64,000 bases of DNA from Pontibacter sp. HSC-36F09 (GTDB taxonomy: Bacteria; Bacteroidota; Bacteroidia; Cytophagales; Hymenobacteraceae), in the NCBI RefSeq assembly GCF_024171605.1, contig NZ_JALKAA010000003.1:620001-684000 (forward strand). Direction: 5' to 3'. The notes below the pieces were generated by a model. That model was given only the letters and a program-made list of their open reading frames with translations, did not search any database and had not been told where the DNA came from. Below, in pieces: positions 45,667 to 55,900 of the stretch (position 1 is its first letter; every line of letters starts with the position of its first letter). Position numbers and translations under genes: made by a program.

Positions 45667-45683
45667 CGTATAAGACGAGACAT

Positions 45684-45718
45684 AAAAAGCCCGCCTCTGC
45701 TGAAGAGACGGGCTTTTT
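45684..45718. terminator. Bidirectional terminator
   Basis: AAAAAGCCCG (45684-45693) pairs with CGGGCTTTTT (45709-45718), with inner CTCT and AGAG pairs. Serves the NPP gene and the convergent barrel gene. Confidence 0.9.
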
Positions 45719-45737
45719 ATTTAGAGTGTAGCGTGTT

Positions 45738-46343
45738 CTACATAGTACCGCGACCTGGCAGGTAAATCTGAAAACCGACACCGACCGAAAGACCGGAAGT
45801 GCTGGTATCGACTGAAACATCGGCACTGGTGCGGGTATAGTTTAGTGTGGCTTCAATGGCAACGTTGCGGGCAACAAAATGCGCATAGCCTGCCCGTAAG
45901 CCCAGCACGGAACTGAAAATGCGGTCGCCATCACTGTCTTTTAGCGAACTGCCGGCAAAACCAGCCAACGCTTCGCCAAACCAGCGGCTGCTAGGGGAGG
46001 CACCTTCCGGAAAATAATAGCGTGCAAAAGGAGTCAGTCCATAACTGAAGTTTTCACCGCCGTCATAAAGCATGAGGCCGATCTGGGCCTGCACACCAAG
46101 TACGGCATTGTCGCTTATAAAATAGCCAGCTCTCGGCTCGAGTATTAGCTGGAATGTTTCGGATTTGAAATTGTAACCGATTGAGCCAATACTGGCACCT
46201 ACTAGCCAGTTACCTTGCTGAATAGATTCGTTAGCCACCGCAGCCGATGTCTGGGGCTTTTCAATATTTAAAGTGTCCTGCGCCAGAAGCGAGCCTGTTG
46301 TAAAAAAAGCGCATAATGTAAATAGAAGGTAAATTCTTTTCAT
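45738..46343 (-). CDS. Small outer-membrane beta-barrel protein
   Basis: The 201-residue protein has a signal peptide (MKRIYLLFTLCAFFTTGSLLAQ). The mature part alternates polar and hydrophobic residues in eight or so strands (WLVGASIGSIGYNFKS, AVLGVQAQIGLMLYDGG, GEALAGFAGSSL, SGLSVGVGFQIYLPG), as in OmpX-like or porin-family barrels of Bacteroidota. No specific role can be given. Monocistronic. Confidence 0.82.
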   Translation of the reverse strand: MKRIYLLFTLCAFFTTGSLLAQDTLNIEKPQTSAAVANESIQQGNWLVGASIGSIGYNFKSETFQLILEPRAGYFISDNAVLGVQAQIGLMLYDGGENFSYGLTPFARYYFPEGASPSSRWFGEALAGFAGSSLKDSDGDRIFSSVLGLRAGYAHFVARNVAIEATLNYTRTSADVSVDTSTSGLSVGVGFQIYLPGRGTM

Positions 46344-46691
46344 AGGTATAGCATTAGGAGTTTACAATAATTTGTATTTGAATAATCATAGTCTAAACAT
46401 TAACAATAACGCAGGCCATATCGTTTTGTTCTGAATAGCTCAGAATCAAGCAATTACATTTTAATGTCCTTTCCGATTGACTTCTTGTAAACTGAAATAG
46501 AATTGAAGAAATCTGCCCTTGAAGAAGAGATGCGTTTGATGACGGAACTGATTAATAGAGGTATTTCCCTGGGTAGGATGTTTATCTAAGAGCGTCGTCA
46601 AAAAAGATCAAACAAAAAGAAGAGAAGGTGAGATGTATTAGCCGGTTCAGGTATAGGCAGTCTTACCTGCTTGGATAGTTAGGAAGAATTT
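46344..46691. other. Spacer of about 350 bases with a possible tiny frame
   Basis: AT-rich at first. A frame at 46503-46589 (TTG or ATG 46530 start) encodes KKSALEEEMRLMTELINR and stops after 29 codons; it reads like a protein fragment but has no promoter or partner. Otherwise nothing is seen but one AGGTATAG near 46650. Confidence 0.4.
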
Positions 46692-46738
46692 TAAAGCAAA
46701 AGGCCGGACACTATTTGTAGTGCCCGGCCTGCTTTTTA
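46692..46738 (-). terminator. Terminator of the amidase gene
   Basis: AGGCCGG, ACACTA and TAGTG, CCCGGCCT form a long stem with a TTTG loop between 46701 and 46730. The gene's stop codon is at its edge (46736). Confidence 0.8.
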
Positions 46739-47812
46739 TTCAGATGTGTAATCGGAGAGTAGCCCTTCGTAAATCCAGTTGGCCAATGCCTGCCGGTTAT
46801 CAGCTATTACGAAGCGGCGCTGGTCCTTTACGTTGCGAATATTGCCGAGCTCGATAAATACGGTGGGCGGATGACTGTACTTAATGACGTAAAGGCTGCT
46901 GCGTTGCGTTACATTTCCTGAGTAGTCGCGGTTGGGTTGGTAGCGCCTGTACTTGTTCGTGAACTTCTGGTGAATATTTTTGGCCAGCTGCTCGCCGTCC
47001 TTGCTGTTTTCGTGGTGGTAGAAGAAGACATCGATGTTCTGGCTTTCGCTACGACTATCGACGTGGATGGCCAACATGCGCTGGTAGGCGCCCTTATGTT
47101 TAAGGTATAGACCATTTACGGCCTCTGTGCGCTGGCGCAGGCGGGCACTGTGGTTTAGCGGAATTTTCTTGTTGGGGTATACGATTTCATCACGGTCCAT
47201 CTTCAGCACCCCCTCATCACGAATGCCATCGTCAGCGTCCTGCACGATCATATACACTGTGGCCCCTTGTTCCATCAGTACCCGTGCCAAACGGATAGTC
47301 ACATCGTAAGCATACTCATCCTCGGCCAAGTCATTGCTGCCATATTTGCCCACAGCGCCCGGGTCGGGTCCGCCATGGCCGGAACTGAGGTAGTATACCG
47401 CGCCCTGCAGCTTTGTACTTTTCACCTCCACTTTGGAATACTTCTCGCCAAACAGCGGCGTTTCAAGCACTCGGGCAGAAATCTTGGCAGGTTCAGCAGT
47501 CAGATCAGTACGTGTTTTACTGTCCACAGCGGCTACCCGGGTATTGTCGCTAGCCACGGTGGTGTTGTCGGTTGAAGTGACGCTTTCAGGTAAGGTATAG
47601 GTTTTCCCGACAATCAGGCCATGGTCTTTGCCGAAACGGTCTTTGTTGATCTCCACGAATTTTTGAAGATGCTCCGAAGGATTGAGTCCGTGACGGCGCA
47701 ACAAGGTATAGATACCGTCACCGGGCATCGCAACAGCCTCCAGGATAGTGCTCTGACCGTAAACGGCAATTGATGACAGTACAAGAAAAAGGGTGATAAT
47801 AGAGGTACGCAA
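46736..47812 (-). CDS. N-acetylmuramoyl-L-alanine amidase (Amidase_3) with N-terminal LysM-like region
   Basis: The 358-residue exported enzyme cuts the amide bond between MurNAc and the peptide of peptidoglycan. After a signal peptide (MRTSIITLFLVLSSIAVYGQ) a LysM-like segment (GDGIYTLLRRHGLNPSEHL ... LIVGKTYTLPE) may bind the wall. The catalytic domain has the zinc ligands in YYLSSGHGGPDPGA near residue 147, DEYAYDVTIRLA and LAIHVDSR, and the catalytic Glu in VFIELGNIRN. It is presumably periplasmic and needed for cell separation or wall turnover. Monocistronic. Confidence 0.92.
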   Translation of the reverse strand: MRTSIITLFLVLSSIAVYGQSTILEAVAMPGDGIYTLLRRHGLNPSEHLQKFVEINKDRFGKDHGLIVGKTYTLPESVTSTDNTTVASDNTRVAAVDSKTRTDLTAEPAKISARVLETPLFGEKYSKVEVKSTKLQGAVYYLSSGHGGPDPGAVGKYGSNDLAEDEYAYDVTIRLARVLMEQGATVYMIVQDADDGIRDEGVLKMDRDEIVYPNKKIPLNHSARLRQRTEAVNGLYLKHKGAYQRMLAIHVDSRSESQNIDVFFYHHENSKDGEQLAKNIHQKFTNKYRRYQPNRDYSGNVTQRSSLYVIKYSHPPTVFIELGNIRNVKDQRRFVIADNRQALANWIYEGLLSDYTSE

Positions 47813-47923
47813 TGCAATCAGGTTTATCGAGAAATATTAAGAATCCGATATTACAAAAAATGTATGAAGTATGAAAGATGATCTGTTCTATCAACGCAGA
47901 ATACCGGAAGCTCTATATAAACG

Positions 47924-47963
47924 ATACCTGATTTTTTGGAGCTAATATCAAAAAATCAGGTAT
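47924..47963. other. 15-bp perfect stem-loop containing AGGTAT
   Basis: ATACCTGATTTTTTG (47924-47938) and CAAAAAATCAGGTAT (47949-47963) are exact complements with a 10-base loop. It lies between two minus-strand genes, 36 bases after the stop of the lipoprotein gene. It lacks a U tract on either side, so it is not a standard terminator. Confidence 0.7.
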
Positions 47964-47998
47964 ACCATTTCAGAAAACAGGTATAGCCATCCTGCCAT

Positions 47999-48616
47999 TT
48001 ACTGCACGCGGTAGCTTACCAATTCATAGCGCCGCATCAGTTTTTCCGAGTCAGCATAGTACCAATCTGTCCGGATCATCCCAATTTCGGGCGTCACGTA
48101 TTCGTTCATCCAGGTAGTACTTAGTGAAGAAGATGCTTTTTGTTCGGTTTGCCTTTCAAAGCTGAACTCATAGGCTTGGTTAGCATGGGGCGAATCAGGT
48201 ATAGTGACCAAGTCCTTTGCTCTTCTGTGGTAGATCCACAAGGTATAGTTAGGATACTGATACCCATAAGCAATGCCTGACATTTCCGGACTAGGGTAGG
48301 TGATATAGTGCTCTCTGGCATCTTTTCTATAGTACACATAACCGTCCTTGTCATTGCGGACGATCATGCCGTTGTTCAGAACGTACCAGGTGGTTTTATT
48401 GATCAGGGTGTCTTTCATCACTTGCCGTCTAAACGAGCTTTTTGATAGCACATCTCCATCGGTATTGTATTCTATCTGGTCGTACACCCATTCATTGCCG
48501 ACCTGCAGGGGCATGATGACTTCAATCGGCTCTGATATTTCTTCTTTCTCACACGAAAAGAGGAACAGTGATAAACAGAAGAGGATAATGTGTCTGAATA
48601 GCATCAATCGTTTCAT
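47999..48616 (-). CDS. Lipoprotein of unknown function
   Basis: The 205-residue protein has a lipoprotein signal ending in LSLFLFSCEKEE. The mature part begins with IEVIMPLQVGNEWVYDQIEYNTDG, a start seen in many Bacteroidota lipoproteins of unknown role, and is mostly beta-sheet with many Tyr and Trp. The ATG at 48616 was chosen because the frame upstream to 48664 does not resemble a signal. No neighbour suggests a role. Confidence 0.78.
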   Translation of the reverse strand: MKRLMLFRHIILFCLSLFLFSCEKEEISEPIEVIMPLQVGNEWVYDQIEYNTDGDVLSKSSFRRQVMKDTLINKTTWYVLNNGMIVRNDKDGYVYYRKDAREHYITYPSPEMSGIAYGYQYPNYTLWIYHRRAKDLVTIPDSPHANQAYEFSFERQTEQKASSSLSTTWMNEYVTPEIGMIRTDWYYADSEKLMRRYELVSYRVQ

Positions 48617-48705
48617 AGGCTTTCTTTTTAAGGTATGATACCCATAATTGCCAGAACGTTGCATGCTCAGCTAAAACAATATTGTGAAAATCTGATACTT
48701 TCTGA

Positions 48706-51606
48706 TTATCGCGCGCAAATCCCCCGATAAGGGCAGTACTGACAGATTTCCAGCTCCTTCGTTTTCCGGATCACTTCATTCGGGTCGAGCAATTCCTGCA
48801 CAAAGCGCGTGAGTAAAGCTTCGGATGCTGAAATAAAATCCTGACCTGTTGCCTGTTCAAAAGGAAAATCTGCTGTCAGGACGCCGGCGTCGAGATTACG
48901 GAACGATAGTATACCTGATTTCGGCACAATCCGTGCAGGGTCCATGTGAGCTGCATTACGGAGCAGTAGTTCCGGCTTCTGCTGTAGGTTACGCTGCAGG
49001 ATGTACTCATAGAGCCACAGCTGTCGCGCTTTATCATACTTAGGCGAGGTGATAAAATGCAGGTCCACATCATCCGGCTTCACACTCACCTGGTTGCGTT
49101 CTACTTTACCGGTTTTGTAGTCGATTACGCGCAGCTCTGCACCTTTCAGGTCGATGCGGTCGGCTTTACCAGCCACTTTTACAGGTATAAGTTCGTCGCC
49201 GACCTGAACCTGCAGGGTGGTTTCCAGTTGCTCTTCAAGGCGCAGGACATAGAGCGGCAGTTCGTCGTCCGATTTGAGCAGACTCTCCAGGTACTTTTCG
49301 AGCACCTGCACGGCTACTTTGAAAAGCAGGAAATTCATGCCGCGTTCTGGCGTAGCACCGCGTGTTACTTTCTTAAATTCAGCTTCTACCTTGGCTGGCA
49401 GCTCCTGTAGCATCTGCTCCACATGCGGCTTCTCGATAGGTTTGCCATTCTGCTCAAAAGGACGGAAAAAATCCTCCAGCACCTGGTGCACGATGGTACC
49501 AAACTGGTCGGCACCGAGTTGTTCTTCTACCTCGTCAATTTCCCTGATCTTGGCAATGCGACTAAAGTAATACTGTAGCGAACAGTTGATGTACATGTTC
49601 AGGTGCGAGGGGTAGAGACCACGCTTCAGTTCCTGCCGCAGTTGCTCCAGTGTCTGAGCATCTTTATGAATGACAATATCCTCGTCATATTTCTTCTGAT
49701 CGCGCAGCTCCACCGTGGCCGTCAGGTCGCGAAATTTGATCTTCGGGTTGCGTAGCGCTAGGTCGTTTTGAAGCTGCAGAATGAAACGGCTTTTCTCGCC
49801 CGAGCCATAGGTATCGGAAGGCAATACATAGAGCAGGTTCACAGTTTTGGCGCGCTGCAACAGGCGGTAAAAGTTATAGGCCATAGCACCTTCCGTTTCA
49901 GCGTAGGTAGGAAGTCCGAATTGCTTCAGCACATCAAAGGGCATCAGCGACTCGTGCCGTTTCGGAGCCGGCAGCGTGTTTTCGTTCACCGACAGGATGA
50001 TCAGGTTCTCAAAATCGAGCGCACGGGTTTCAAGCATACCCATGATCTGCAGATCCGAGATAGGCTCTCCGCTGAAAGGTAAACGCTGACGCCCAATCAG
50101 TTCGTTGAGGAACTTGCGGAAACTGCGCACTGAAATCTTTTGCTCACGACAGTCGAAAATCGTATCGAGTCGCTTGACAATGGTATAGAAAATATAGAGG
50201 TATTCGGTTTCAATGGTGCTGGGCTGGTGACTGTACATTTTATGCAGCAGATCGATCAGCTGGTAAAGCGAGGCAATGATGTCGTCGCAGTCGCGCCAGG
50301 ACTTGAACAGCACTTCAAAGAGCGGCTCGTGCTTGCCCATTTTCAGCAAGTCGTTGGCCGTGATGAGCACGCGGTTGTCCTGCACGATCTGGTCGAGCAC
50401 TTGCTGTACAAAGCCGTGAAGTTGCTGCTTGTCGGGTTGCTCGTTCAGGTATAGCTCATACCTGCGGATGAAAGGGTGGGAGAGCAGCTTGGTCACCGTC
50501 AGGTGATGGTACTGGTATACCTTGTAACCCGACTCCTGCAGCTGCGTCACGCCCGTCAGGTGCACATCAAAAAGCAGATCGATCAGGTTGTAGAGCGGCG
50601 TACCTTTGAAGCTAAGTCCCATCGTTACGTTATAATTCGGCACCTCTTCAGGTATAGAGTGCAGCACCGGAAGCAGCAGTGTTTCGTCAGGCATTACCAC
50701 TGCTACCTGCGCGTGTTTGTCACGTTGGCGGATTTCCTGGATCAGCTGCCCGGCCAGTTTGCCCTGCATGCTCGCATTGGCCACCCCGATTACGTTAATC
50801 TCTTTCTCGTCGGTAAGCAGTAAATTCTGTTGCCAGCGCCATTCCGGCAGATTCCAGGTACTCTTATACCTGCGCAGGAAACTGCCCGCCCGGTTTGGGG
50901 TACCATCTTCCATGTAAAAGTCATCGGAATCAAACAGTACTTCACCCTTGTTGTGCTTCAGTAGCGTGCGGATGATCTTCTCCTCTGAATTAGTAAGCGC
51001 ATTAAGGCCAATGAAAAGGTACTGGGCACATTCCGGTGACTTGGCCAGCTGCTCTATGTTATCGGAAACGATCTTGAAAGCCATACCTGTGTAGGCCTGC
51101 TTGCGCTCCTCCAGGTGGTTTTTCAGGTTATGGTAGGTCTTCTCGATGTTATTCCAGAGACTGAAGTATTTTTTGACAGCAGGCGTCAGTTCTTTACCCA
51201 GGTTCGCAGGGTCCCAGCGCTCCAACGCTTTGGCCTCACTCACATACTCAAATAGCTTAGAAGTATCTACCAGGTTTTGGTCAATGCGGCTGAAATCGTC
51301 GAGCAGCGTGCCACCCCAGGTGATGAACTGGTCGAAGTCGAGGTTTGGGTCCTGCTCCCGCATCAGGTCGTAGAGCTCCAGCTGCAGATTGATCGGCTCC
51401 AGCACATCCACCTTAGCCAGCTTGGTAATGAAATCCTCCATACCTGACACCTCCGGCGACCAGATAGGTTCAGGAGCAGCCTGCGCCAAGGCGTTCTTGA
51501 AAAAGAAACTCGCACGACGCGACGGCAGCACAATGCACAGTTCGCTGATGTTCTCTTTATACTTCTCGTATACGTATTTTGCCGCTAGCTCAAGAAAGGT
51601 CTGCAC
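48706..51606 (-). CDS. addB: AddB-like PD-(D/E)XK nuclease subunit
   Basis: The 966-residue protein has an inactive helicase-like body and a C-terminal nuclease. It begins with LCIVLPSRRASFFFKNAL, where a Walker A would be in active relatives but no GxGKT is present. The nuclease motif is VIDYKTGKVERNQ near residue 850, and the protein ends with CQYCPYRGICAR, cysteines that with an upstream one would hold the AddB iron-sulfur cluster. Together with AddA it would process double-strand ends and load RecA. AddA lies 1.4 kb upstream on the same strand, separated by two unrelated genes. Confidence 0.9.
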   Translation of the reverse strand: MQTFLELAAKYVYEKYKENISELCIVLPSRRASFFFKNALAQAAPEPIWSPEVSGMEDFITKLAKVDVLEPINLQLELYDLMREQDPNLDFDQFITWGGTLLDDFSRIDQNLVDTSKLFEYVSEAKALERWDPANLGKELTPAVKKYFSLWNNIEKTYHNLKNHLEERKQAYTGMAFKIVSDNIEQLAKSPECAQYLFIGLNALTNSEEKIIRTLLKHNKGEVLFDSDDFYMEDGTPNRAGSFLRRYKSTWNLPEWRWQQNLLLTDEKEINVIGVANASMQGKLAGQLIQEIRQRDKHAQVAVVMPDETLLLPVLHSIPEEVPNYNVTMGLSFKGTPLYNLIDLLFDVHLTGVTQLQESGYKVYQYHHLTVTKLLSHPFIRRYELYLNEQPDKQQLHGFVQQVLDQIVQDNRVLITANDLLKMGKHEPLFEVLFKSWRDCDDIIASLYQLIDLLHKMYSHQPSTIETEYLYIFYTIVKRLDTIFDCREQKISVRSFRKFLNELIGRQRLPFSGEPISDLQIMGMLETRALDFENLIILSVNENTLPAPKRHESLMPFDVLKQFGLPTYAETEGAMAYNFYRLLQRAKTVNLLYVLPSDTYGSGEKSRFILQLQNDLALRNPKIKFRDLTATVELRDQKKYDEDIVIHKDAQTLEQLRQELKRGLYPSHLNMYINCSLQYYFSRIAKIREIDEVEEQLGADQFGTIVHQVLEDFFRPFEQNGKPIEKPHVEQMLQELPAKVEAEFKKVTRGATPERGMNFLLFKVAVQVLEKYLESLLKSDDELPLYVLRLEEQLETTLQVQVGDELIPVKVAGKADRIDLKGAELRVIDYKTGKVERNQVSVKPDDVDLHFITSPKYDKARQLWLYEYILQRNLQQKPELLLRNAAHMDPARIVPKSGILSFRNLDAGVLTADFPFEQATGQDFISASEALLTRFVQELLDPNEVIRKTKELEICQYCPYRGICAR

Positions 51607-51641
51607 TTTGTTATTGTGTGATTTAGTGAATGAGTGATGGA

Positions 51642-51678
51642 GTGAATTGTTAAATTTTGTTGAAGGTTAAATTGTTAG
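51642..51678. repeat. Single arm of the TTAAATTGTT repeat family
   Basis: GTGAATTGTTAAATTTTGTT and then GGTTAAATTGTTAG reuse the words of the arms at 11512 and 28450. I found no inverted partner within the next 250 bases. Confidence 0.6.
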
Positions 51679-51728
51679 TGCACGATACGGCCAGACTGTG
51701 ACCCGACACCTTCATAGTAAGTATCTTT

Positions 51729-51826
51729 TGTCATTTCGACCTGGGGTAGGGGCCCTCGCTTGGGGAGAAATCTGAAGTATTGTAAGCCTAAAATAATCCA
51801 AATCTCTCAATCCTTTCGAGATGACA
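51729..51826 (+). repeat. Dispersed repeat, copy 2 (TGTCATTTCGACC ... AGATGACA)
   Basis: It begins TGTCATTTCGACCTGGGG, has about 14 extra bases, then TTGGGGAGAAATCTGAAG, and ends CTCTCAATCCTTTCGAGATGACA. It aligns with the complement of 36464-36546 over nearly its whole length. The ends are imperfect inverted copies of each other. Confidence 0.8.
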
Positions 51827-51892
51827 ATTCCCGCTCCTTGTTCCTAAAGTTGACATTGGTTTAAGACCTGTCCTCATAGGTAATCGAACTTT

Positions 51893-52315
51893 TTAACTCC
51901 CAACGTTTCCCTTTTCATCCATCGTCATGAAGGGGTTATAGGCTATTTCCCAGAGGTTATCATCCGGGTCGGCGATGTAGCTGCTGTAGCCTCCCCAGAA
52001 TACTTTTTCCGGTTGCTTGAGCACCCGGACACCCTTGCCGGCAAGTTCTGCCACCAGTTCATCCACTTCTTTTTCGGAGTGCACATTATAAGCCAGCGAG
52101 AAACTTTTAAAACCCTTGCCGTCAGCTTCCAAGCCCGCATCATCTGCCAGCGACTCTTGCGGGAACAGTGCCAGTTGCAGGCCATTCAGCTGAAAGAAGA
52201 TAATGCTTTCTGTGCTGGTTTCGAGAGGCTGCCAGCCAAAGATGTTCTGGTAAAACTCTCTTGAACGCTGCAAATTCCTGACGCCTAATGTGATTAGTGT
52301 AATTCTCTGTTCCAT
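51893..52315 (-). CDS. VOC-family (glyoxalase-like) protein
   Basis: The 140-residue protein has the vicinal oxygen chelate fold with two beta-alpha-beta-beta-beta units: ITLITLGVRNLQRSREFYQN, FQLNGLQLALFP, then LAYNVHSEKEVDELVAELAGKG and GYSSYIADPDDNLWEIAYNP. Typical metal-site positions are partly replaced (LGV instead of a His near the start), as in many resistance- or metabolite-binding VOC proteins. The substrate is unknown. It lies between AddB and AddA genes. Confidence 0.9.
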   Translation of the reverse strand: MEQRITLITLGVRNLQRSREFYQNIFGWQPLETSTESIIFFQLNGLQLALFPQESLADDAGLEADGKGFKSFSLAYNVHSEKEVDELVAELAGKGVRVLKQPEKVFWGGYSSYIADPDDNLWEIAYNPFMTMDEKGNVGS

Positions 52316-52384
52316 TTTTTCCCTTTGATCGCTTACTTGATTACTGTTAACCTAACTGCTATACCTATACCTTGCAGCTATACC

Positions 52385-52939
52385 CTACCTGGCTTCATCA
52401 TAGGCCGCTTTCAGCCAGCCAATCAGCTCGGCATCTACTTCATCTGCGTGTTGCAGCTTTACACGATGCGAACACATGGCATTAAAACTGCCTGACTTTT
52501 CCAGCCTGCCTTCCGGTTCCCGGCCTTTCAGGTTGATACCAACGTCTAACCTGGTTTTGGTAGAAGGCTGGATCAGGGCAAACTGCTTTTTGCCGCGCAC
52601 ACTCACATAGGCAGTTTTGGGAGCCAGTTCTATATCAGCACCAAATTGTTTTAGCTGCGCAGTCAGTGCCTCATAAACAGGCAGGAGCTGCTCTTTTCCT
52701 TTGTATTGCTTTTCTATCAGATCTTCCGGTTTTTCTGCCGATCCGGCATCCGTTCCTTTCGTTTTAAGCGCGACCAAATTGGCAAAGCCATGTGTGAATC
52801 CGTGGTCAGATTTCAGATATTTTATAATCTCACCGTGTTTCTGAAGGCCTGTGCCCTGCACCACGCCAATCCATTCTCCAAGAGATTTCCCGGTGTTCTT
52901 TTCCAGGTTATCGATCATGGTTTGAGCTGCTTTGTCCAT
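52385..52939 (-). CDS. DUF4287/DUF5655 domain protein
   Basis: The 184-residue protein has an N-terminal DUF4287 domain (MIDNLEKNTGKSLGEWIGVV, KHGEIIKYLKSDHGFTHGFAN) and a C-terminal DUF5655-like domain (APKTAYVSVRGKKQFALIQP, RLDVGINLKG, AMCSHRVKLQ). Both are predicted small-molecule or nucleic-acid binding modules without proven roles. It has no signal peptide. It starts 31 bases after the AddA stop on the same strand and may be co-transcribed with it. Confidence 0.88.
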   Translation of the reverse strand: MDKAAQTMIDNLEKNTGKSLGEWIGVVQGTGLQKHGEIIKYLKSDHGFTHGFANLVALKTKGTDAGSAEKPEDLIEKQYKGKEQLLPVYEALTAQLKQFGADIELAPKTAYVSVRGKKQFALIQPSTKTRLDVGINLKGREPEGRLEKSGSFNAMCSHRVKLQHADEVDAELIGWLKAAYDEAR

Positions 52940-52970
52940 TTTATGATTGGTTGTTAATGTCAGGTAAGTG

Positions 52971-55900
52971 TTATAATGCCAGGCCTATTTGCTGGCTTTT
53001 GCCGCCATAAGACCATTCATACAGTTCTTCGGTATCAAAGTAATAAAGCAGGCATTTTACTTTATCGTAGCCCAGTTGCTTGAAGCGCACAGCGTAATGA
53101 TCGAGTTTATTGCGGTGCTCTTCCAGCGGAGGCGGCAATTTGAACTCCAGCAACACCACCTGGTCCCCATCAAACACCACCCGATCGGGCTTGTAGAGGT
53201 AGGCGCGGGCGTCGAGCAGCTCTTTTTCGTGCTCCACAATAACATCACCCGAAAAGTATTGACTGATCTGCGGATGATTGACCACCTGGAGCAAGCGTTC
53301 TTTCAATACAGGCTTTTCCCGGTCACTGATAATGCCTTGGTATACCATCTGGCGCAGCACGTCATCAAGTTGTGCCGCGGTCAGAATGCGGGAGAGGGCA
53401 TAGTGCAGCTTTTTGTTCAGAATGCGCTGCTCGGTCTGCGTCTCAAAGTCGAACACGTTGTTGGCGTGCTGCTTGAGCTGAAGTCGCTGTGCCCAATCAT
53501 TGGTTTGGAGGTAATCCAAGGTATAGACAGGCCCGATTTCACGGCTGCCACTATCCTGTTTCGTTTTCTGACCCGCGTATACTTGGTAGCAAAGCTTGCC
53601 GGGTTCCCAAAGCCCCTCTGCCACCAGGTAGCGGTAGAGCAGGTGACTCACATTTTTGGCTGTTCCTTCCAGTGCCTTCTGTGCCTTATGCTCCTCCAGC
53701 AGGTCCTTTCCGTTGCCGATCAGGTATAGCCTGTCCTTGGGGCGGGTGAGGGCCACGTAGAGCATGTTCAGGTTTTCAATAAAGGTCTTCTCGATCTCGG
53801 TATTGTATTGTTCGGCCAGTTCGGTATGCTCCAGTCTGGAACTGATGTTCACGGCCACACTGCGCAATTTGCCCATCACTTTGTTTTCATCAGAAAGACG
53901 GCTCCACATCAATGCCCTGGTCTGCGGCTCGGTGCTCCAGTCCGCAAACGGAATGATAACAATCGGGTAGGCGAGCCCCTTGGCCTTATGAATGCTGGTG
54001 ATCGTGATGGCGTTTCGGTCTTTGGGCGTGTTGATGCTGAGTTTTTCTTTCTGCACATCCCAATAAGCCAGGAAATTATTGAGGTTATTACTGTTCTTGA
54101 GACTATACTCCAGCACCAGATCCAGGAAACGGAACAGGTACTCGCATTCGTTGTTGTGCCCCAGCAAATTGAAAATGCGGATCAGCTGCTCGGTAAGTTC
54201 ATAGAGCGACAAATTGCCCGTCTCACGTTCCTTCACATCAAAACCTACTTTGCGCAGGTAGTTGAAGAACAGTTGCGGATCCGTCTGGTTGGAAATGCGG
54301 GCGATTGTTTGGGCCAGTTCTGTGGTAGGCACTTTACCCTGCGTAACAGTATAGATCAGGTATAGCGCCTCTGATTTGGCGAGCGTGTCGTTCGGGCGGT
54401 TGAATACCCGGAACATGGCAATGATCAGATTGATCACTTCGGCAAACTGCAGCGAAAGCGAATCCTGCGAGATGATATCGTACTGCTTTTCCTTCAGGAA
54501 ATTGGCAATCAGCTTGCTCTTGGCATTGGTGCGACAGAGTATCGCCATGTCCTTTAAGGTATAGCCATCGTTCAGTCCCTGCCGCACGAGTTCGATCACC
54601 ATATTCAGCGTACTGGCATCATAGCTGAGTTCCTGTTCATGGGTATAGTCATCGTAAAATATTTCTGTGCGCACGCAGCTGCTCAGGTCGTACTTATAAT
54701 TCAGATCATCAGGGTAAGTGAACATGATCTGCACATGCCCGCCGGCCTTCCCTGTTATGGGTGCTTCCTGCACAAACTTGTCATCGTAGATGGAGGTGAA
54801 GGTGCCGTATACCTTGTGTTGCTCACTAAAGAAAGTAAAGAGCTTGTTGTTGAACTCGATGATCTCGCGGCGGCTACGGAAATTCTGTTGCAGCACATCA
54901 GGAGCTAGGTTTTCACGCACAGATTCGTAGCGCTCCCGGATCATGTTGCCATGGCGACGGTTTTCGTAGAGCAGGTGCGTGTTGTTTTTGTAAAGGTGCA
55001 GGATTTGTTCCATCTCCCCGCCGCGCCAGCGGTAAATTGCCTGCTTGGCATCCCCCACCACCATGCTAAAGTGCCCGGAAGCCAGGGCGTTGTCGACAAG
55101 CGGCAGCAGGTTGTTCCACTGCAGTACCGAAGTGTCCTGAAACTCATCGATCAGGATGTGGTTATACTTCTCACCGAGTCGTTCATATATAAAGGGCACA
55201 GGCTCCTTGAGCACAATGTCGATGATGCGCTTGTTGAATTCCGAAATATGCACCGTGTTACGGTCGAGCTTAATTTCCTGCAGGCATTTCTCCAGCTCGT
55301 TCAGCACCGACACCTTATATAAATGCGGCACCACCGCCGAGATCAGAGTAAATGTACCGGCATACTGCTCTTTTATCGACTCAATATTATAATAGAGATC
55401 CGTGAGCAGCTGGCGTATACTGTCGATCTGGTTTTTGGTAGCCGTGGAGGCCTTGCCAGCGTACCATTTATCATCTTCCACCGTCTGGCGGGCGTAATTG
55501 TTGCCATAAGTAAGGTCTGCTTCGCGGTTAAATTTGCTGAAGTAGCCGTAAAGTCCCCGGTTGCCCTGGAAAAAGTCGGAAGGGGAGAGGCCCGCCTGCT
55601 CAATAGCCTGTAGCGCCTTCCCGGCATCTTCCTGCAGGGCGGCCAGTATACCTTCCTGCAAAGTTTTCAGTTGTTTCCGGATCTCCCTGAAATCCTCCAG
55701 CGTGAGTCCCTGCAGATCTGTTACCGCTTCGTATACCTGTTCGTTCAACAAATTTTTGGCAAAGTCAGCCAGGTCATCGGCCAGGGTATTCCAACTGCGT
55801 CCTTCGCGGGCTTTTTCCAGCGCATAGTGTTCCAGCGTTTCCGAGAGCAGATCGTCTTTCCGGTTGCTCACCTTGTCCAGTAGCAGTTGCACAGCAGAGC

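Noticed and set aside
46503..46589. Tiny frame encoding a 29-residue peptide
   Set aside because: It has no promoter, partner or known family; could be a gene fragment or chance.
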